Shown piece after piece: positions 1 through 9,001 of a stretch of 62,874 nucleotides of DNA (position 1 is the stretch's first letter; every line of letters begins with the position of its first letter). Position numbers and translations under genes: made by a program. The notes beneath the pieces were generated by a model. It worked only from the letters and a program-made list of their open reading frames with translations, searched no databases and was not told the DNA's origin. Location: NCBI RefSeq assembly GCF_000317675.1, contig NC_019777.1, forward strand, positions 1 to 62,874, given 5' to 3'. The DNA is from Cyanobacterium aponinum PCC 10605 (GTDB lineage: Bacteria; Cyanobacteriota; Cyanobacteriia; Cyanobacteriales; Cyanobacteriaceae).

Positions 1-47
1 ATTTAAAATAATGGTCTAATGAATTATCAGTGTCTAATCCTTCATTT

Positions 48-197
48 ATGCAATTAAGAATATTAAGTTTAATAACTTGTTTTGTTTGGGGAAGGTATTG
101 TCCAGTTGAAATAAAGACAGAGATAAAAATAGACCCTGAAGACTCAGATAGTTCTCTGATTTTGTTTATTGATGAACAGGAACAAAATTGGCAATAA
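48..197 (+). CDS. possible 49-aa ORF or gene remnant
   Basis: An open frame of 49 codons starts at ATG 48 and stops at TAA 195-197. It encodes a hydrophobic start (LRILSLITCFVWG) and an acidic end (DPEDSDSSLILFIDEQEQ). I see no convincing ribosome binding site and recognise no family. It could be the 3' end of a gene that begins outside the window or a decayed remnant. Confidence 0.15.
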   Translation: MQLRILSLITCFVWGRYCPVEIKTEIKIDPEDSDSSLILFIDEQEQNWQ

Positions 198-199
198 AC

Positions 200-216
200 T
201 TTCGTAAGAAAAAAGG
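200..216. repeat. left inverted repeat flanking recombinase
   Basis: TTTCGTAAGAAAAAAGG here is the exact reverse complement of bases 1206-1222. The pair encloses only the tyrosine recombinase gene. Site-specific recombinases often sit beside their own crossover sites, so this is a candidate recombination site. The A-rich half lowers the weight of the match, but the TTTCGTAAG part is not low complexity. Confidence 0.6.
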
Positions 217-258
217 GTAAGATGGAACGTGATAACTATTATCTGAACGAGTCAAATT

Positions 259-1200
259 ATGCTCTCACAAACCAATAATCCTGAGTCTCTACAATTATCA
301 GCTCCTATTCCCCTCACTCTCCATCCGGCGGCAGTTTATCTTTCTGGTTTAAGGAATAATTCTTATCGTAGCATTCGTTATTGTCTTGATACTGTAGCGA
401 AAATTCTCTCTCAAGGACAATGTGATTGTATAACTATTGATTGGAGTAAAATACGTTATCATCATACTATGGCTTTACGTTCGGCATTAATAGATAAATA
501 TCATCCGACTACGATTAATTCGATGTTGACAGCCTTTAAAAGGGTATTAGGAGAAACTCAGAAACTGGGATTGATGGAGTTTGAGGTTTATCAAAAAACT
601 GTTGATTTTAAAAAAGTTGTTGGTACAGCAGAGCCAAAAGGACGGGCATTAAGTAAAAAGGAGATTGGGCAAATCATTGCTACTTGTGATGGCAATAGTC
701 CTACTGATATTCGTGATCGGGCAATTATCGGTATTTTGCGCGGTGGTGGTTTACGACGAGGGGAATTAATTAATTTGGAATTACGAGATTTAGAGTTAGA
801 TACTGGTAAATTAATTATTCGTCAGGGAAAAGGACATAAAACTCGTCATGTTTATATTCCTTCATCGGCTTTGGAATTTGTTAAACAATGGCTACAGTTA
901 CGAGGTTATGAAGATGGTTATCTATTCTGTCGTATTCATCGGGGTGGACATCTGAAAATGGGAAAAATGCACTCTGATTCTATCTGGCGTATGCTTCAAA
1001 AACGAGCAAAAATGGCGAATCTTAAATCTTGCTGTCCCCATGATTTAAGACGTACTTTCTGCGGTGATTTATTGTCGGCAGGAGTGGACATTGTCACCGT
1101 GCAAAAATTAGCCGGTCATGCCTCTCCTATAACTACTGCTAGTTATGATCGCCGTGATGATGAGATTAGACGTAATGCCGTAGAAAATTTAGGTTTTTAA
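259..1200 (+). CDS. tyrosine recombinase/integrase (XerC/D-like)
   Basis: This encodes a 313-residue phage-integrase-family site-specific recombinase. The N-terminal ~120 residues form a SAM-like core-binding region. The C-terminal catalytic domain shows R166 in GLRRGEL, a beta-hairpin lysine region (GKGHKTR, about 191-195), H261-x2-R264 in HDLRR, H287 in LAGH and the nucleophile Y296 in ASYDRR. All catalytic positions are therefore present. The length is normal for XerC/D-type enzymes. The gene stands alone and is bracketed by a 17-bp inverted repeat at 200-216 and 1206-1222. Its likely role is plasmid multimer resolution or integration/excision; the sequence cannot separate these. Confidence 0.93.
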   Translation: MLSQTNNPESLQLSAPIPLTLHPAAVYLSGLRNNSYRSIRYCLDTVAKILSQGQCDCITIDWSKIRYHHTMALRSALIDKYHPTTINSMLTAFKRVLGETQKLGLMEFEVYQKTVDFKKVVGTAEPKGRALSKKEIGQIIATCDGNSPTDIRDRAIIGILRGGGLRRGELINLELRDLELDTGKLIIRQGKGHKTRHVYIPSSALEFVKQWLQLRGYEDGYLFCRIHRGGHLKMGKMHSDSIWRMLQKRAKMANLKSCCPHDLRRTFCGDLLSAGVDIVTVQKLAGHASPITTASYDRRDDEIRRNAVENLGF

Positions 1201-1205
1201 TCAAG

Positions 1206-1222
1206 CCTTTTTTCTTACGAAA
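1206..1222. repeat. right inverted repeat flanking recombinase
   Basis: CCTTTTTTCTTACGAAA is the exact reverse complement of 200-216. It starts 5 bases after the recombinase stop codon. The T-run might also act as a weak terminator, although no stem is formed locally. Confidence 0.6.
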
Positions 1223-1249
1223 AAGATATTTTTTTATAACGAGAAAGTA

Positions 1250-1573
1250 TTAATTAATTTCACTACTTTTTTTCTGTATCTCCGTCCCTAAACCAAACAT
1301 GAATTTATCCAAAATTTCAGGAGGAAAGATTTGCAAAGCCTCTTGTATCGTCTCTTGGTCAGAACCTGTATTAATAAGAAAGACATTTTTCCCAACCACA
1401 TTATTTGATCCAATAATCAAAATTGGATGACTTTTATCCTTTTCTTGTTCTTCATTACTAATCGATTTCATCTTGACTTTTTCCTCTTTTACAACTACCT
1501 GTGTTGACTCTGCAAATAATTCTTTTGTTCCTAAAATATCCTGATTAAGCATTAAATATTTCTTTGTTAACAA
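1250..1573 (-). CDS. hypothetical protein, 107 aa
   Basis: A soluble, lysine/glutamate-rich protein. A central segment HPILIIGSNNVVGKNVFLIN is followed by an amphipathic C-terminal part (LQIFPPEILDKFMFGLGTEI). No family is recognised. It lies downstream of, and on the same strand as, the helix-turn-helix gene at 1631-1999, with a 57-bp gap, so the two may be co-transcribed. Confidence 0.55.
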   Translation of the reverse strand: MLTKKYLMLNQDILGTKELFAESTQVVVKEEKVKMKSISNEEQEKDKSHPILIIGSNNVVGKNVFLINTGSDQETIQEALQIFPPEILDKFMFGLGTEIQKKSSEIN

Positions 1574-1630
1574 TATTATTACTTTTTAGTACATAAAAAT
1601 ATAACAAAGACATTGAAATAAATAAAGACT

Positions 1631-1999
1631 TCAATGAATTAATCTTTTTTCTTGAGCCAATTCCGATAATAAAGTAAACACACCATTAGAAGCAATGGTT
1701 TTCAATACTTCCGCCTGAACAGAAAATGGAGCTTCGGCGATAAGTTTTACTAAGTCTGGTTTTGGCGGTTCTAGTTCAGCCTCTGCTAATAATTCTATAA
1801 AACGCTGATAGGCTTCAGGTGATAGTTTTTTTAGCCCCTCTCTGATTTTATCAAATATTTTCACTCCTGTATTTTTCTCCCCATTTCTAAATAAACTCAA
1901 GGTTACTTCTGGTACTCCTGAAATTCTTGCAAGATCTCTCGCACAAAAAAAATCTTTATATTCAGTTAACACTATATCTAAACATTCATGAGTCTTCAT
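1631..1999 (-). CDS. small HTH (XRE-like) DNA-binding protein
   Basis: 122 residues. The N-terminal half reads like a Cro/XRE-type helix-turn-helix: DFFCARDLARISGVPEVTLS, then LFRNGEKNTGVKIFDKIREGLKKL. The second half (residues ~60-115) is helical and acidic and may oligomerise. It is divergently oriented to the gene at 2173 and the large replication protein, so a copy-control or autoregulatory role is possible; that is inference from position only. The ATG at 1999 is the only good start. Confidence 0.6.
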   Translation of the reverse strand: MKTHECLDIVLTEYKDFFCARDLARISGVPEVTLSLFRNGEKNTGVKIFDKIREGLKKLSPEAYQRFIELLAEAELEPPKPDLVKLIAEAPFSVQAEVLKTIASNGVFTLLSELAQEKRLIH

Positions 2000-2172
2000 A
2001 ATTCATTGAATCTAAATAAAATTTATTACCTTTAGTAATTGATAAAAATGATAAGTGCATATATAATGTATTTTAACATATTGATAAAAAAAGCCACTAA
2101 AAGCGGCGAAGAAAAAAGCAAAAAAAAATTATTTTTTACCTTTTATTTTATTAATCAGGTAACTTCTTCATT

Positions 2173-2562
2173 ATGTCACAAAAATTTCATTTTATCGATA
2201 GTCCCAGAATAATACCGAGAGGAAAACAAAAAATTCCCCCCAGTGGACACCTCGCCCCAGTCATTGAATTTAAGAACGGAAAGGCTTATCCAGCAATTAG
2301 TGGAGTTGATTTACAAGAAAGACAGGCTCGAAAATTAGATTGTCCCGAAGATTATCCTCACTGGTTTACCTGGTTTTATCAATGGGCAGAAAAAGACGAG
2401 CTTACCGATTTGTGGAGAACTAACTCTATTCGTGTTCCTCCTTGTCTCGTTAAATTCGTTAGATACATGATTGACCGAGATAAATCTATTTCTGAAATTC
2501 TCTTATTTATCCGTAAAAATAAGAATTCTTCTCGAAGTCATAAGTTAGACATCAGAACTTAA
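2173..2562 (+). CDS. hypothetical protein upstream of replication gene, 129 aa
   Basis: A soluble protein rich in aromatic residues (YPHWFTWFYQWAEK, about 75-88) with a basic C-terminus. No domain is recognised. It lies 60 bp upstream of the large primase/DUF3987 gene on the same strand, so it may be a replication accessory factor or regulator in that operon. Confidence 0.6.
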   Translation: MSQKFHFIDSPRIIPRGKQKIPPSGHLAPVIEFKNGKAYPAISGVDLQERQARKLDCPEDYPHWFTWFYQWAEKDELTDLWRTNSIRVPPCLVKFVRYMIDRDKSISEILLFIRKNKNSSRSHKLDIRT

Positions 2563-2622
2563 AAGTATTTGTAATCAAGTAATAAGTAATAATCTTTAAC
2601 TTAAATCTTTACTTAAAAATTT

Positions 2623-5600
2623 ATGAAACCGATTAAAGAAGTAACGAAACAAAATCCCTGTCCCCACTGCGGTAAACCAGACTGGTGTTATTCCATCGGT
2701 AACCTTTCCGTCTGTAATCGTGATAATCCCCCGGCTGATGGTTGGTATCAAACCAATAAAACAGATCGAGATGGTCATTTTTATTATGCCCCCATTCATG
2801 ATTTACCTGAAAAACAACCCAAACAATCGAACACAAGGACATGGGAATATTTAGATCCCACAGGAAATAAATTAGTCAGAGTGGTAAGGATAGATCCTCA
2901 AAAAATTATCTGGCAGGAATACTGGTTAGAACACCCAGACTTAGCCAAATTCAGAACGGAGGGATACTGGGTGAAATTATCCCAAAAAGATTATGACAAG
3001 GGCAAATGTACCCAAGCCCAATGGGAATTATTTAATCAACTGAAAGAAGAAAAACGTCAACATATCCCCATATACCGTTACCACGAGATTCAAAAGGCAA
3101 TATCCGAAAATAAAACCATCTTCATTGTGGAAGGCGAAAGTTGTGCCGATAAATTATGGGAGTTAGGTATTCCAGCTACTACTAATATCGGTGGCTCGAA
3201 AAAATGGCGTTCTTCTCATACTCAAGACTTGTTAGAAGGGAGTAGAGAGCGATCAGCCGTCCCCTCAATAGTGCTTTGTCCAGACAGGGATAAACCGGGG
3301 GTAGAACATACGGAGAGAATTTATCAAGATTTCCCTCATGCCCAATGGCTCTATGCTTTCCCTTTATCACCCTTGTGGAACGTTTCTTTACCCCATAGTA
3401 ATGGTTTAGATATTGAGGACTGGATTGATGAATTAAAACACAGTTATCGCCTTTCTGATAACCAAATTGTCAAGACTATTTACAGTTCCATTGAAAACTA
3501 CAGAAATTTGAACTCAGAACTGAATACAGATTTATTTAATCAATCTTTATCTGTCAACAATGTCAACACATTATCCTCAAACTCAGTTGGGGTAGGTAAT
3601 TCCTCTGTCAACAAATCTGTCAGCACCTCCATCAACAATCATCAACAGTGTCAACAAATGAATGAAGCTGAATTAATCGCTAAACTACATGAAATTATCG
3701 ATATAGCTCCTTCTAAGTCCACCATCACCGTCTTATTCTTCCAATTATCAAAGTCCACTGGACGTTCTGTTAATGAAATCCGAAAATTATACCAAGATTT
3801 AATTGCAGATATTGAAAAAGAGAATGATCGCCCTATTGTCAAACAGGAAATTAAACAGTTGTTGACACTAGAATCAACTCATCTGGATTTAGGGGATTAT
3901 TTACCGATAGAAATGGTTAAACCTTTAAATCATATAGCAGAAATTCTTGGTTCAAATAGTCTTAGCCAATTAACTGCATTATTACCTGTTGTGGCTTCTA
4001 TCATTAATCCAGATACGAAATTAACTCTGGTCAAAAGTAGTAAATTTTATGCCCGTCCTATTTTTTACTCGGCGGTTGTCGGTGAAAGTGGTTGTGCTAA
4101 ATCCCCTACCATCAAAATTTTTACTGATCCTCTTACCCAATATATGCAAGGAAAAGCCGAAAATGTTTATCAGCATCAATTAGCTGAGTATGAAGCTATA
4201 AAAGCTGATAAATCCATTGATAATAAACCTCCCAAACCTAACGCCATTGAATATTATGTTTCCGATGTAACTTCTGAATGTTTAGCTCAAATTATCAATG
4301 AGCAACCCCATAAGGGATTTCTTATGTATTATGATGAATTATCAGGTTTAATTAAACAGAATAATGCTTATCGTGGCGGACGAGGGGCAGACCAAGAAAA
4401 AATACTCTCAGGACGTGATGGCACTGGTTGGAAGGTTAATCGTAAAGGGGGAGATCGCTTCCATAATAGTCGTTCTACTTATTCGATTTTAGGAGCAATT
4501 ACCCCTGATATTTTGCGTCAGCAAATGGGAACTTGTCAGGATGAATCGGGATACTGGGCAAGATTTTGTTACTCTTATTTACCGATGAAAAAGTGTAAAT
4601 TCCCTGATAATGAGTTGAATATTGATATTTATCCAATGTTATGTAGCTTATACGAGAATTTAGAACGTTTACCTGCTTATCAATATCATTTATGTCCATT
4701 AGGGGTAAATATTTATGAGGATTTCTTCAATGAGATGGAAGATAATAAGATTAACGAGCCAAATCAAGCTATGAGAACTGTTTACGCAAAATTTAAACGA
4801 GTGGCCGGAGAAATAGCTCTTTTACTTCAATCTCTCCATAAAGCCTTTTATCACATAGATGATGAGAATAATGAAATTACCTATATTGACCCTGAGTTTG
4901 TAGCGATGGGAGTGGAATTAGCTAAACGTTATATCTCTGAAATAAAAGCTATTTATCTTCGTCATGAAGGTAGCGATGAAAAGAATTTATCCCCAATTTA
5001 TTCTCGTATCATTATGTTATCTCAGCGTAAAGGTTGGTTAAAAGCACGGGATTTAAAACAGGGCGATCGTTATTTTCGGAAATTAACTACGGTGGAGATT
5101 CGTCATCATTTTCAAAACTTAATTGATTTAGGATTCGGAGTAATTAGGGGAGTCGGCAAGGCAATGGAATGGTGCTTCTCGAACTCAGAAACTGAAAGCC
5201 TACATAATTTAAAGAAAGGCGAACAGAAGCGAGTAACTCAGAATTTAACATCTAATAAACCTGAACCATATAGTTATGCTTACCAACCATCACCTCCAAA
5301 CTCAGAACTTATAACTCACAATTCAAACTATCATTCTTTAACCTTTAATGTTGACAATGTTGACGAATTTGTTGACAATCAAAATCAGCCTCAAAATACT
5401 GAAAATAATAAAGTTAAGTCAGTTATCCCCATAAATATTGACAATGTTGACAATTATTCAAACAGAGAAATTAAAACCGAAAAATCCGAACTGCTCAAGA
5501 ATGAGTTAAATAACAATAAGTCAGAAATCATCCCTAATCCTCATACTCAGTTATCAACTACCGTAAATATTGAGGATAGTGATTCAATTCTTTCCTCTAA

Positions 5601-5979
5601 CTCATTTTATGAACCATCTAGTCCTTCTGATATTCTTCAAGACAAACCCACTCAGGGATCAGAACTAAAAAGTGAGCCTTTAGCCCCTCAATCTCCCTCA
5701 TTGAAGTCAGACAGTAAACCAAAAACGACCAAAAATTCTTCTCTATCTCATCAACACCAAAATACTAATCTATCTCAATCTTCTATTAATCCAAAACCCA
5801 GATTTGACGGTGGAGATAAATATGAGGGATTATATGCGATTGTACCGGTGGAATATGCAAAAAGCCAAATTTTAGTCAATTTAAGACAAGAAAAAAGCTA
5901 TCTAATTGGTAAAGAATCAGGAATGACAAAATGGATTAAAGTACCTCTTTCTAAAGTAATTGAATATCGACAAAAATAA
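2623..5979 (+). CDS. primase-like replication protein (Zn finger + TOPRIM + DUF3987)
   Basis: 1118 residues. The N-terminus carries a CHC2-like zinc-binding cluster (CPHCGKPDWC, with a further Cys in SVCNRDN). A TOPRIM domain follows: glutamate in FIVEGESCADKL (~residue 169) and the DxD in LCPDRDKPG. Next come a Gln/Asn/Ser-rich linker (~300-345), a DUF3987 P-loop domain with Walker A GESGCAKS (~487-494) and a Walker B-like FLMYYDELSG. Last is a long disordered Asn/Ser/Pro-rich tail. This architecture is typical of plasmid and phage primase/helicase-type replication proteins. Both linkers contain clusters of the word TGTCAAC or its complement, which could be iterons. It is the best candidate for the plasmid replication initiator or primase. 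Confidence 0.82.
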   Translation: MKPIKEVTKQNPCPHCGKPDWCYSIGNLSVCNRDNPPADGWYQTNKTDRDGHFYYAPIHDLPEKQPKQSNTRTWEYLDPTGNKLVRVVRIDPQKIIWQEYWLEHPDLAKFRTEGYWVKLSQKDYDKGKCTQAQWELFNQLKEEKRQHIPIYRYHEIQKAISENKTIFIVEGESCADKLWELGIPATTNIGGSKKWRSSHTQDLLEGSRERSAVPSIVLCPDRDKPGVEHTERIYQDFPHAQWLYAFPLSPLWNVSLPHSNGLDIEDWIDELKHSYRLSDNQIVKTIYSSIENYRNLNSELNTDLFNQSLSVNNVNTLSSNSVGVGNSSVNKSVSTSINNHQQCQQMNEAELIAKLHEIIDIAPSKSTITVLFFQLSKSTGRSVNEIRKLYQDLIADIEKENDRPIVKQEIKQLLTLESTHLDLGDYLPIEMVKPLNHIAEILGSNSLSQLTALLPVVASIINPDTKLTLVKSSKFYARPIFYSAVVGESGCAKSPTIKIFTDPLTQYMQGKAENVYQHQLAEYEAIKADKSIDNKPPKPNAIEYYVSDVTSECLAQIINEQPHKGFLMYYDELSGLIKQNNAYRGGRGADQEKILSGRDGTGWKVNRKGGDRFHNSRSTYSILGAITPDILRQQMGTCQDESGYWARFCYSYLPMKKCKFPDNELNIDIYPMLCSLYENLERLPAYQYHLCPLGVNIYEDFFNEMEDNKINEPNQAMRTVYAKFKRVAGEIALLLQSLHKAFYHIDDENNEITYIDPEFVAMGVELAKRYISEIKAIYLRHEGSDEKNLSPIYSRIIMLSQRKGWLKARDLKQGDRYFRKLTTVEIRHHFQNLIDLGFGVIRGVGKAMEWCFSNSETESLHNLKKGEQKRVTQNLTSNKPEPYSYAYQPSPPNSELITHNSNYHSLTFNVDNVDEFVDNQNQPQNTENNKVKSVIPINIDNVDNYSNREIKTEKSELLKNELNNNKSEIIPNPHTQLSTTVNIEDSDSILSSNSFYEPSSPSDILQDKPTQGSELKSEPLAPQSPSLKSDSKPKTTKNSSLSHQHQNTNLSQSSINPKPRFDGGDKYEGLYAIVPVEYAKSQILVNLRQEKSYLIGKESGMTKWIKVPLSKVIEYRQK
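3552..3655 (+). repeat. TGTCAAC word cluster (iteron-like) in replication gene
   Basis: Exact TGTCAAC occurs at 3552, 3561, 3606 and 3649, with related ATCAACA at 3631 and 3641. All lie in the sequence encoding the low-complexity linker (SVNNVN, SSVNKSVS). An isolated GTTGACA follows at 3861. The repetition may be peptide-level (Val-Asn repeats) or DNA-level (iterons). Confidence 0.45.
5350..5452 (+). repeat. GTTGACA word cluster, opposite orientation
   Basis: Exact GTTGACA occurs at 5350, 5371 and 5446, with GTTGACG at 5359 and ATTGACA at 5437. They encode the Val-Asp-Asn-rich tail. The words are the reverse complement of the cluster at 3552-3655, so the two blocks face each other across the P-loop domain. 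Confidence 0.45.
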
Positions 5980-6344
5980 TGATAAATAAATCACTCACAA
6001 TTATTTATACTTTATCATCAACTCTCAGATTTTCTGGAGAATAGGATGCTAACATTCAAATATTCTCAAAAAAATAGGAGTTATTTCTATTTATTTTAAT
6101 GTTACTCATTTTGAAGCGTTAAGCAAAATTAATAGTATGAAAATAAAAAGTTTAATTATTTATTAAAATAAATAAATATATTAATAAAAATTGTCACTAT
6201 TACTCTAAAAATTGCGAAGATTTAATAAGAGAATAAACCAGAAAATAAATGATATAATAAATAAAATAAGATAGCAAAAATCAAGATGAAATTTGTTCTT
6301 TCTTGACTTGCTATCAACCTAAAATGCAACTATCATGATAACAA
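5980..6344. other. 365-bp AT-rich intergenic region
   Basis: Non-coding stretch between the replication protein and the helicase. It is very AT-rich with several TTATTT/ATAAAT runs. A TTGACT at 6303 resembles a -35 box but has no well-spaced -10. I see no RNA gene or clear terminator. It could contain an AT-rich unwinding region of an origin; this is speculation. Confidence 0.3.
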
Positions 6345-8048
6345 ATGAAATGGAGTAATTATCAACAAAAAATATTTGAGTCGATCGCCCCGAGTCATAA
6401 TATGCTGATTGAAGCAGTAGCAGGTAGTGGTAAAACTACTACGATTATAGAAATTGTTAAACTCTTGAAAAAAAAAGGATTAGTGTCTCGAAATAATGGC
6501 AATGGATTAGTCTGTGCTTTTAATAAACACATCGAAGTAACACTATCCCAGAAAATAAAAGGAACTAAATTTGTCTCTAAAACCCTAAATGCGATCGGAC
6601 ACGGTATTTTAGTGCGACATAGTTACCCTCGACAAATCAAAATAAATACCAATAAATATTATTCAATATGTGAACAAGTAATCGATTATTTTTCTCCTTC
6701 TTATTTATTCGAATTAAAGTTGAAAGGGTTAGTAAATGCAGAATATAAAGGAAAAAAGAACGGGGTAATTGGTTTTGAGAGATTAAAAGCTCGAAGAAAG
6801 TCTGATTATCCTTATGTTTTCGATGAATTTAATGATTTTGTCCAAGTAGTCAATACCTGTCGTAAAGAATATTCAAAACATTTCTTGTCCATCGAGGACT
6901 TACAGAATCTGATGGCGGAATATCCTCTTGAAATATCAGATTATCTCAAAAAGAAAGAATTACATCAAACCATCGCCGTTGAAGCTATCAATAAAGCTCT
7001 TGAGTACGGCATCAATAGTTACCTCAATGAAAGTACGATCGACTTTAGCGACCAACTGTGGCTACCTCTAACAATGGGATTATTCCCCATTACTAAATAT
7101 GATTGGATTATTGTTGATGAATCTCAAGATTTAAACTTAAATCAGGCAAGACTAATTAAAGTATTGGGAAAATCAAGCAGTACCTATATCTTTGTCGGAG
7201 ACTCAAAACAAAGTATTTATTTGTTTAACGGTGCAAAACCAGATTGTATGAGTTTAATTAAAAAGTATTTTAATTGTAATAAATATCCTTTATCTTTATG
7301 TTATCGATGTCCGCCTAATCATCTGAAATTAGCCAAAGAATATAATCCCCAGATAGAAGCCTTTAAACAAGAAGATGGACTAATTAAACAGTTAACCATT
7401 ACAGAAGTTCGAGATTTAGTCAAAGGTTGTTATCAGACAGGAACAGAAATCTTATTAATTTCTCGACTCAATTATATTTTCTTTGATGTACTTTGTCAGT
7501 GTGCTTTTGGGGATAAAATTAAGGTTTCTTTGTTGGGTAAAGATTTGGCTGGAGAATTAGTGAAACTAGCTCGTCAAATATTACCTAGTCGTTTTACAGA
7601 TTTTAGTAAAATTAATCAAATTCTCAATGGTTATGTTGAATATTATTCAGAACAGATGGATAGTAGCAAAGCCGATTATTGCAAATGTTTAATGTCCACT
7701 TGGCGTTATATTGAACCATCTACTATCAATGATTTAGAGAATGTATTAAACTCGGTTATTATTTCAGAGGGAGTAATCAAATTCGGTAGTATTCATCGGG
7801 CAAAAGGAACAGAATCTGATCATGTAGTCATCTTAGGTGATAATCTTTTACCTTATATTCCGACTAACCGAGAATTAACTTCTAAAGAAACCCAACAGGA
7901 AGAGAATCTTACCTATGTTGCTTTTACTAGGAGTAAAAAAAATCTTTATCTTGTACCTTACACGAATGGCAATGATGAACATCGTGAAGTTGAGTTAAAT
8001 CTCAATGATGATAATATTTTCGGTGCTGATATTAATTATGGATTTTAA
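6345..8048 (+). CDS. UvrD/Rep-type SF1 DNA helicase
   Basis: 567 residues with the superfamily 1A helicase motifs in order: Q-motif region NYQQKIFE; Walker A AVAGSGKTTT (~residues 24-33); Walker B WIIVDESQDLN; motif III GDSKQSIYLFNGA; motif IV-like LCYRCPPNH; motif V GSIHRAKGTESDHVVIL; and motif VI TYVAFTRSKKNLYLV. It is shorter than UvrD (~720 aa) because the 1B/2B insertions are small, as in many phage and plasmid helicases. It ends 11 bp before parA, so the two are probably co-transcribed. Likely role: plasmid DNA unwinding in replication or repair. Confidence 0.9.
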   Translation: MKWSNYQQKIFESIAPSHNMLIEAVAGSGKTTTIIEIVKLLKKKGLVSRNNGNGLVCAFNKHIEVTLSQKIKGTKFVSKTLNAIGHGILVRHSYPRQIKINTNKYYSICEQVIDYFSPSYLFELKLKGLVNAEYKGKKNGVIGFERLKARRKSDYPYVFDEFNDFVQVVNTCRKEYSKHFLSIEDLQNLMAEYPLEISDYLKKKELHQTIAVEAINKALEYGINSYLNESTIDFSDQLWLPLTMGLFPITKYDWIIVDESQDLNLNQARLIKVLGKSSSTYIFVGDSKQSIYLFNGAKPDCMSLIKKYFNCNKYPLSLCYRCPPNHLKLAKEYNPQIEAFKQEDGLIKQLTITEVRDLVKGCYQTGTEILLISRLNYIFFDVLCQCAFGDKIKVSLLGKDLAGELVKLARQILPSRFTDFSKINQILNGYVEYYSEQMDSSKADYCKCLMSTWRYIEPSTINDLENVLNSVIISEGVIKFGSIHRAKGTESDHVVILGDNLLPYIPTNRELTSKETQQEENLTYVAFTRSKKNLYLVPYTNGNDEHREVELNLNDDNIFGADINYGF

Positions 8049-8059
8049 TAGAGATAAAA

Positions 8060-8821
8060 ATGAAAACTAATGTAATTGCTTTATTTAATCAAGCGGGGGG
8101 GGTAGGCAAATCTACTCTTACCATGAATTTGGGTTATGCCCTTGCCAAGAAAAAAAAGAAGGTTTTACTATTGGATTTAGATCCTCAAGCCTCTCTTACT
8201 ACTTTTATGGGTATTGAACCCCATGAGTTAGATATTACTGTTTATGATGCTCTAGTCGAAACGTTTCACCTAAACATTAAAAATAAGATACATGGTTTGG
8301 ATTTAGCTCCAACAAACATTAATCTTAGTTTAGCGGAAATGGAATTAGTATCAGCTTTAAATCGAGAGCAACGTTTAAAACAAGTTCTTTTCCCTATATT
8401 GCCTAATTACGATTTTATTCTGATTGATTGCCCTCCTAGTTTGGGTATTTTATCGATTTTAGCTTTAACGGCGGCGACTCATTTATTAGTTCCGATTGAA
8501 ACTGAATTTAAAAGTTATTTTGGTACTGGGTTATTATTGGATACGGTAGCTCGTATTCGTCGTCATGTTAATCCTGATTTAGATTTTGCTGGTTTTGTAC
8601 CGATGAAATTTGATAAAAGACGTTCTCAACATCTTCGGACTTATGAGCAAATGAAAGAAGAATTGACTAAATTAGGTACTGTATTTACACCTATTCCTGA
8701 CTCCACTGTTTTTCCAGATAGCACTGAGGAAAGATTACCTTTAGCTTTATATAAACCCAAACATCCAGCAGTGAAAGTTTTTAATGATATTGCTAAACAT
8801 TTACTACAACTGAATAAATGA
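8060..8821 (+). CDS. parA: ParA partition ATPase
   Basis: 253 residues, P-loop ParA/MinD family. The deviant Walker A is QAGGVGKST (residues 11-19). The usual signature lysine is replaced by alanine (A12), while the P-loop lysine K17 is present. Walker A' LLDLDPQASL and Walker B FILIDCPPSLG follow. It would drive plasmid segregation with ParB. Codons for the P-loop contain an eight-G run (8095-8102), striking in AT-rich DNA. A parS-like palindrome lies inside the coding sequence at 8258-8267. The start at 8060 has weak upstream AGAG. Confidence 0.93.
   Translation: MKTNVIALFNQAGGVGKSTLTMNLGYALAKKKKKVLLLDLDPQASLTTFMGIEPHELDITVYDALVETFHLNIKNKIHGLDLAPTNINLSLAEMELVSALNREQRLKQVLFPILPNYDFILIDCPPSLGILSILALTAATHLLVPIETEFKSYFGTGLLLDTVARIRRHVNPDLDFAGFVPMKFDKRRSQHLRTYEQMKEELTKLGTVFTPIPDSTVFPDSTEERLPLALYKPKHPAVKVFNDIAKHLLQLNK
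8257..8273. promoter_or_regulatory. candidate parS site 1 (inside parA)
   Basis: CGAAACGTTTCACCTAA, containing the perfect palindrome GAAACGTTTC, lies within the parA coding sequence. The same core recurs at 8917 and 9510. ParB proteins bind palindromes of this size near parAB. Confidence 0.6.
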
Positions 8822-8910
8822 ATGATATATGAGAATATTTGATTCGGAAAGGTTTTGAATTTTTATCACTATCGAAGATTTTACTTCTAACTCAATTAAT
8901 ATTGGTTATC

Positions 8911-8932
8911 TTAGGTGAAACGTTTCGCCTAA
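8911..8932. promoter_or_regulatory. candidate parS site 2 (parA-parB gap)
   Basis: A 22-bp inverted repeat centred on GAAACGTTTC, with only one mismatched position between the arms (TTAGGTGAAAC / GTTTCGCCTAA). It sits between parA and parB, where it could also be the operator for parB autoregulation. It is the most symmetrical of the three copies. Confidence 0.7.
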
Positions 8933-9001
8933 TGGTTTGAACTGTTAAACACTTATCTTTTTCTCGCTTTTTAATAAACTTATCACCTATCTTAATTATC
9001 A

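Noticed and set aside
6303-6336. Sigma-70 promoter before the helicase gene
   Set aside because: TTGACT has no -10 box at 16-19 bp; TAAAAT is too close and TATCAT too far.
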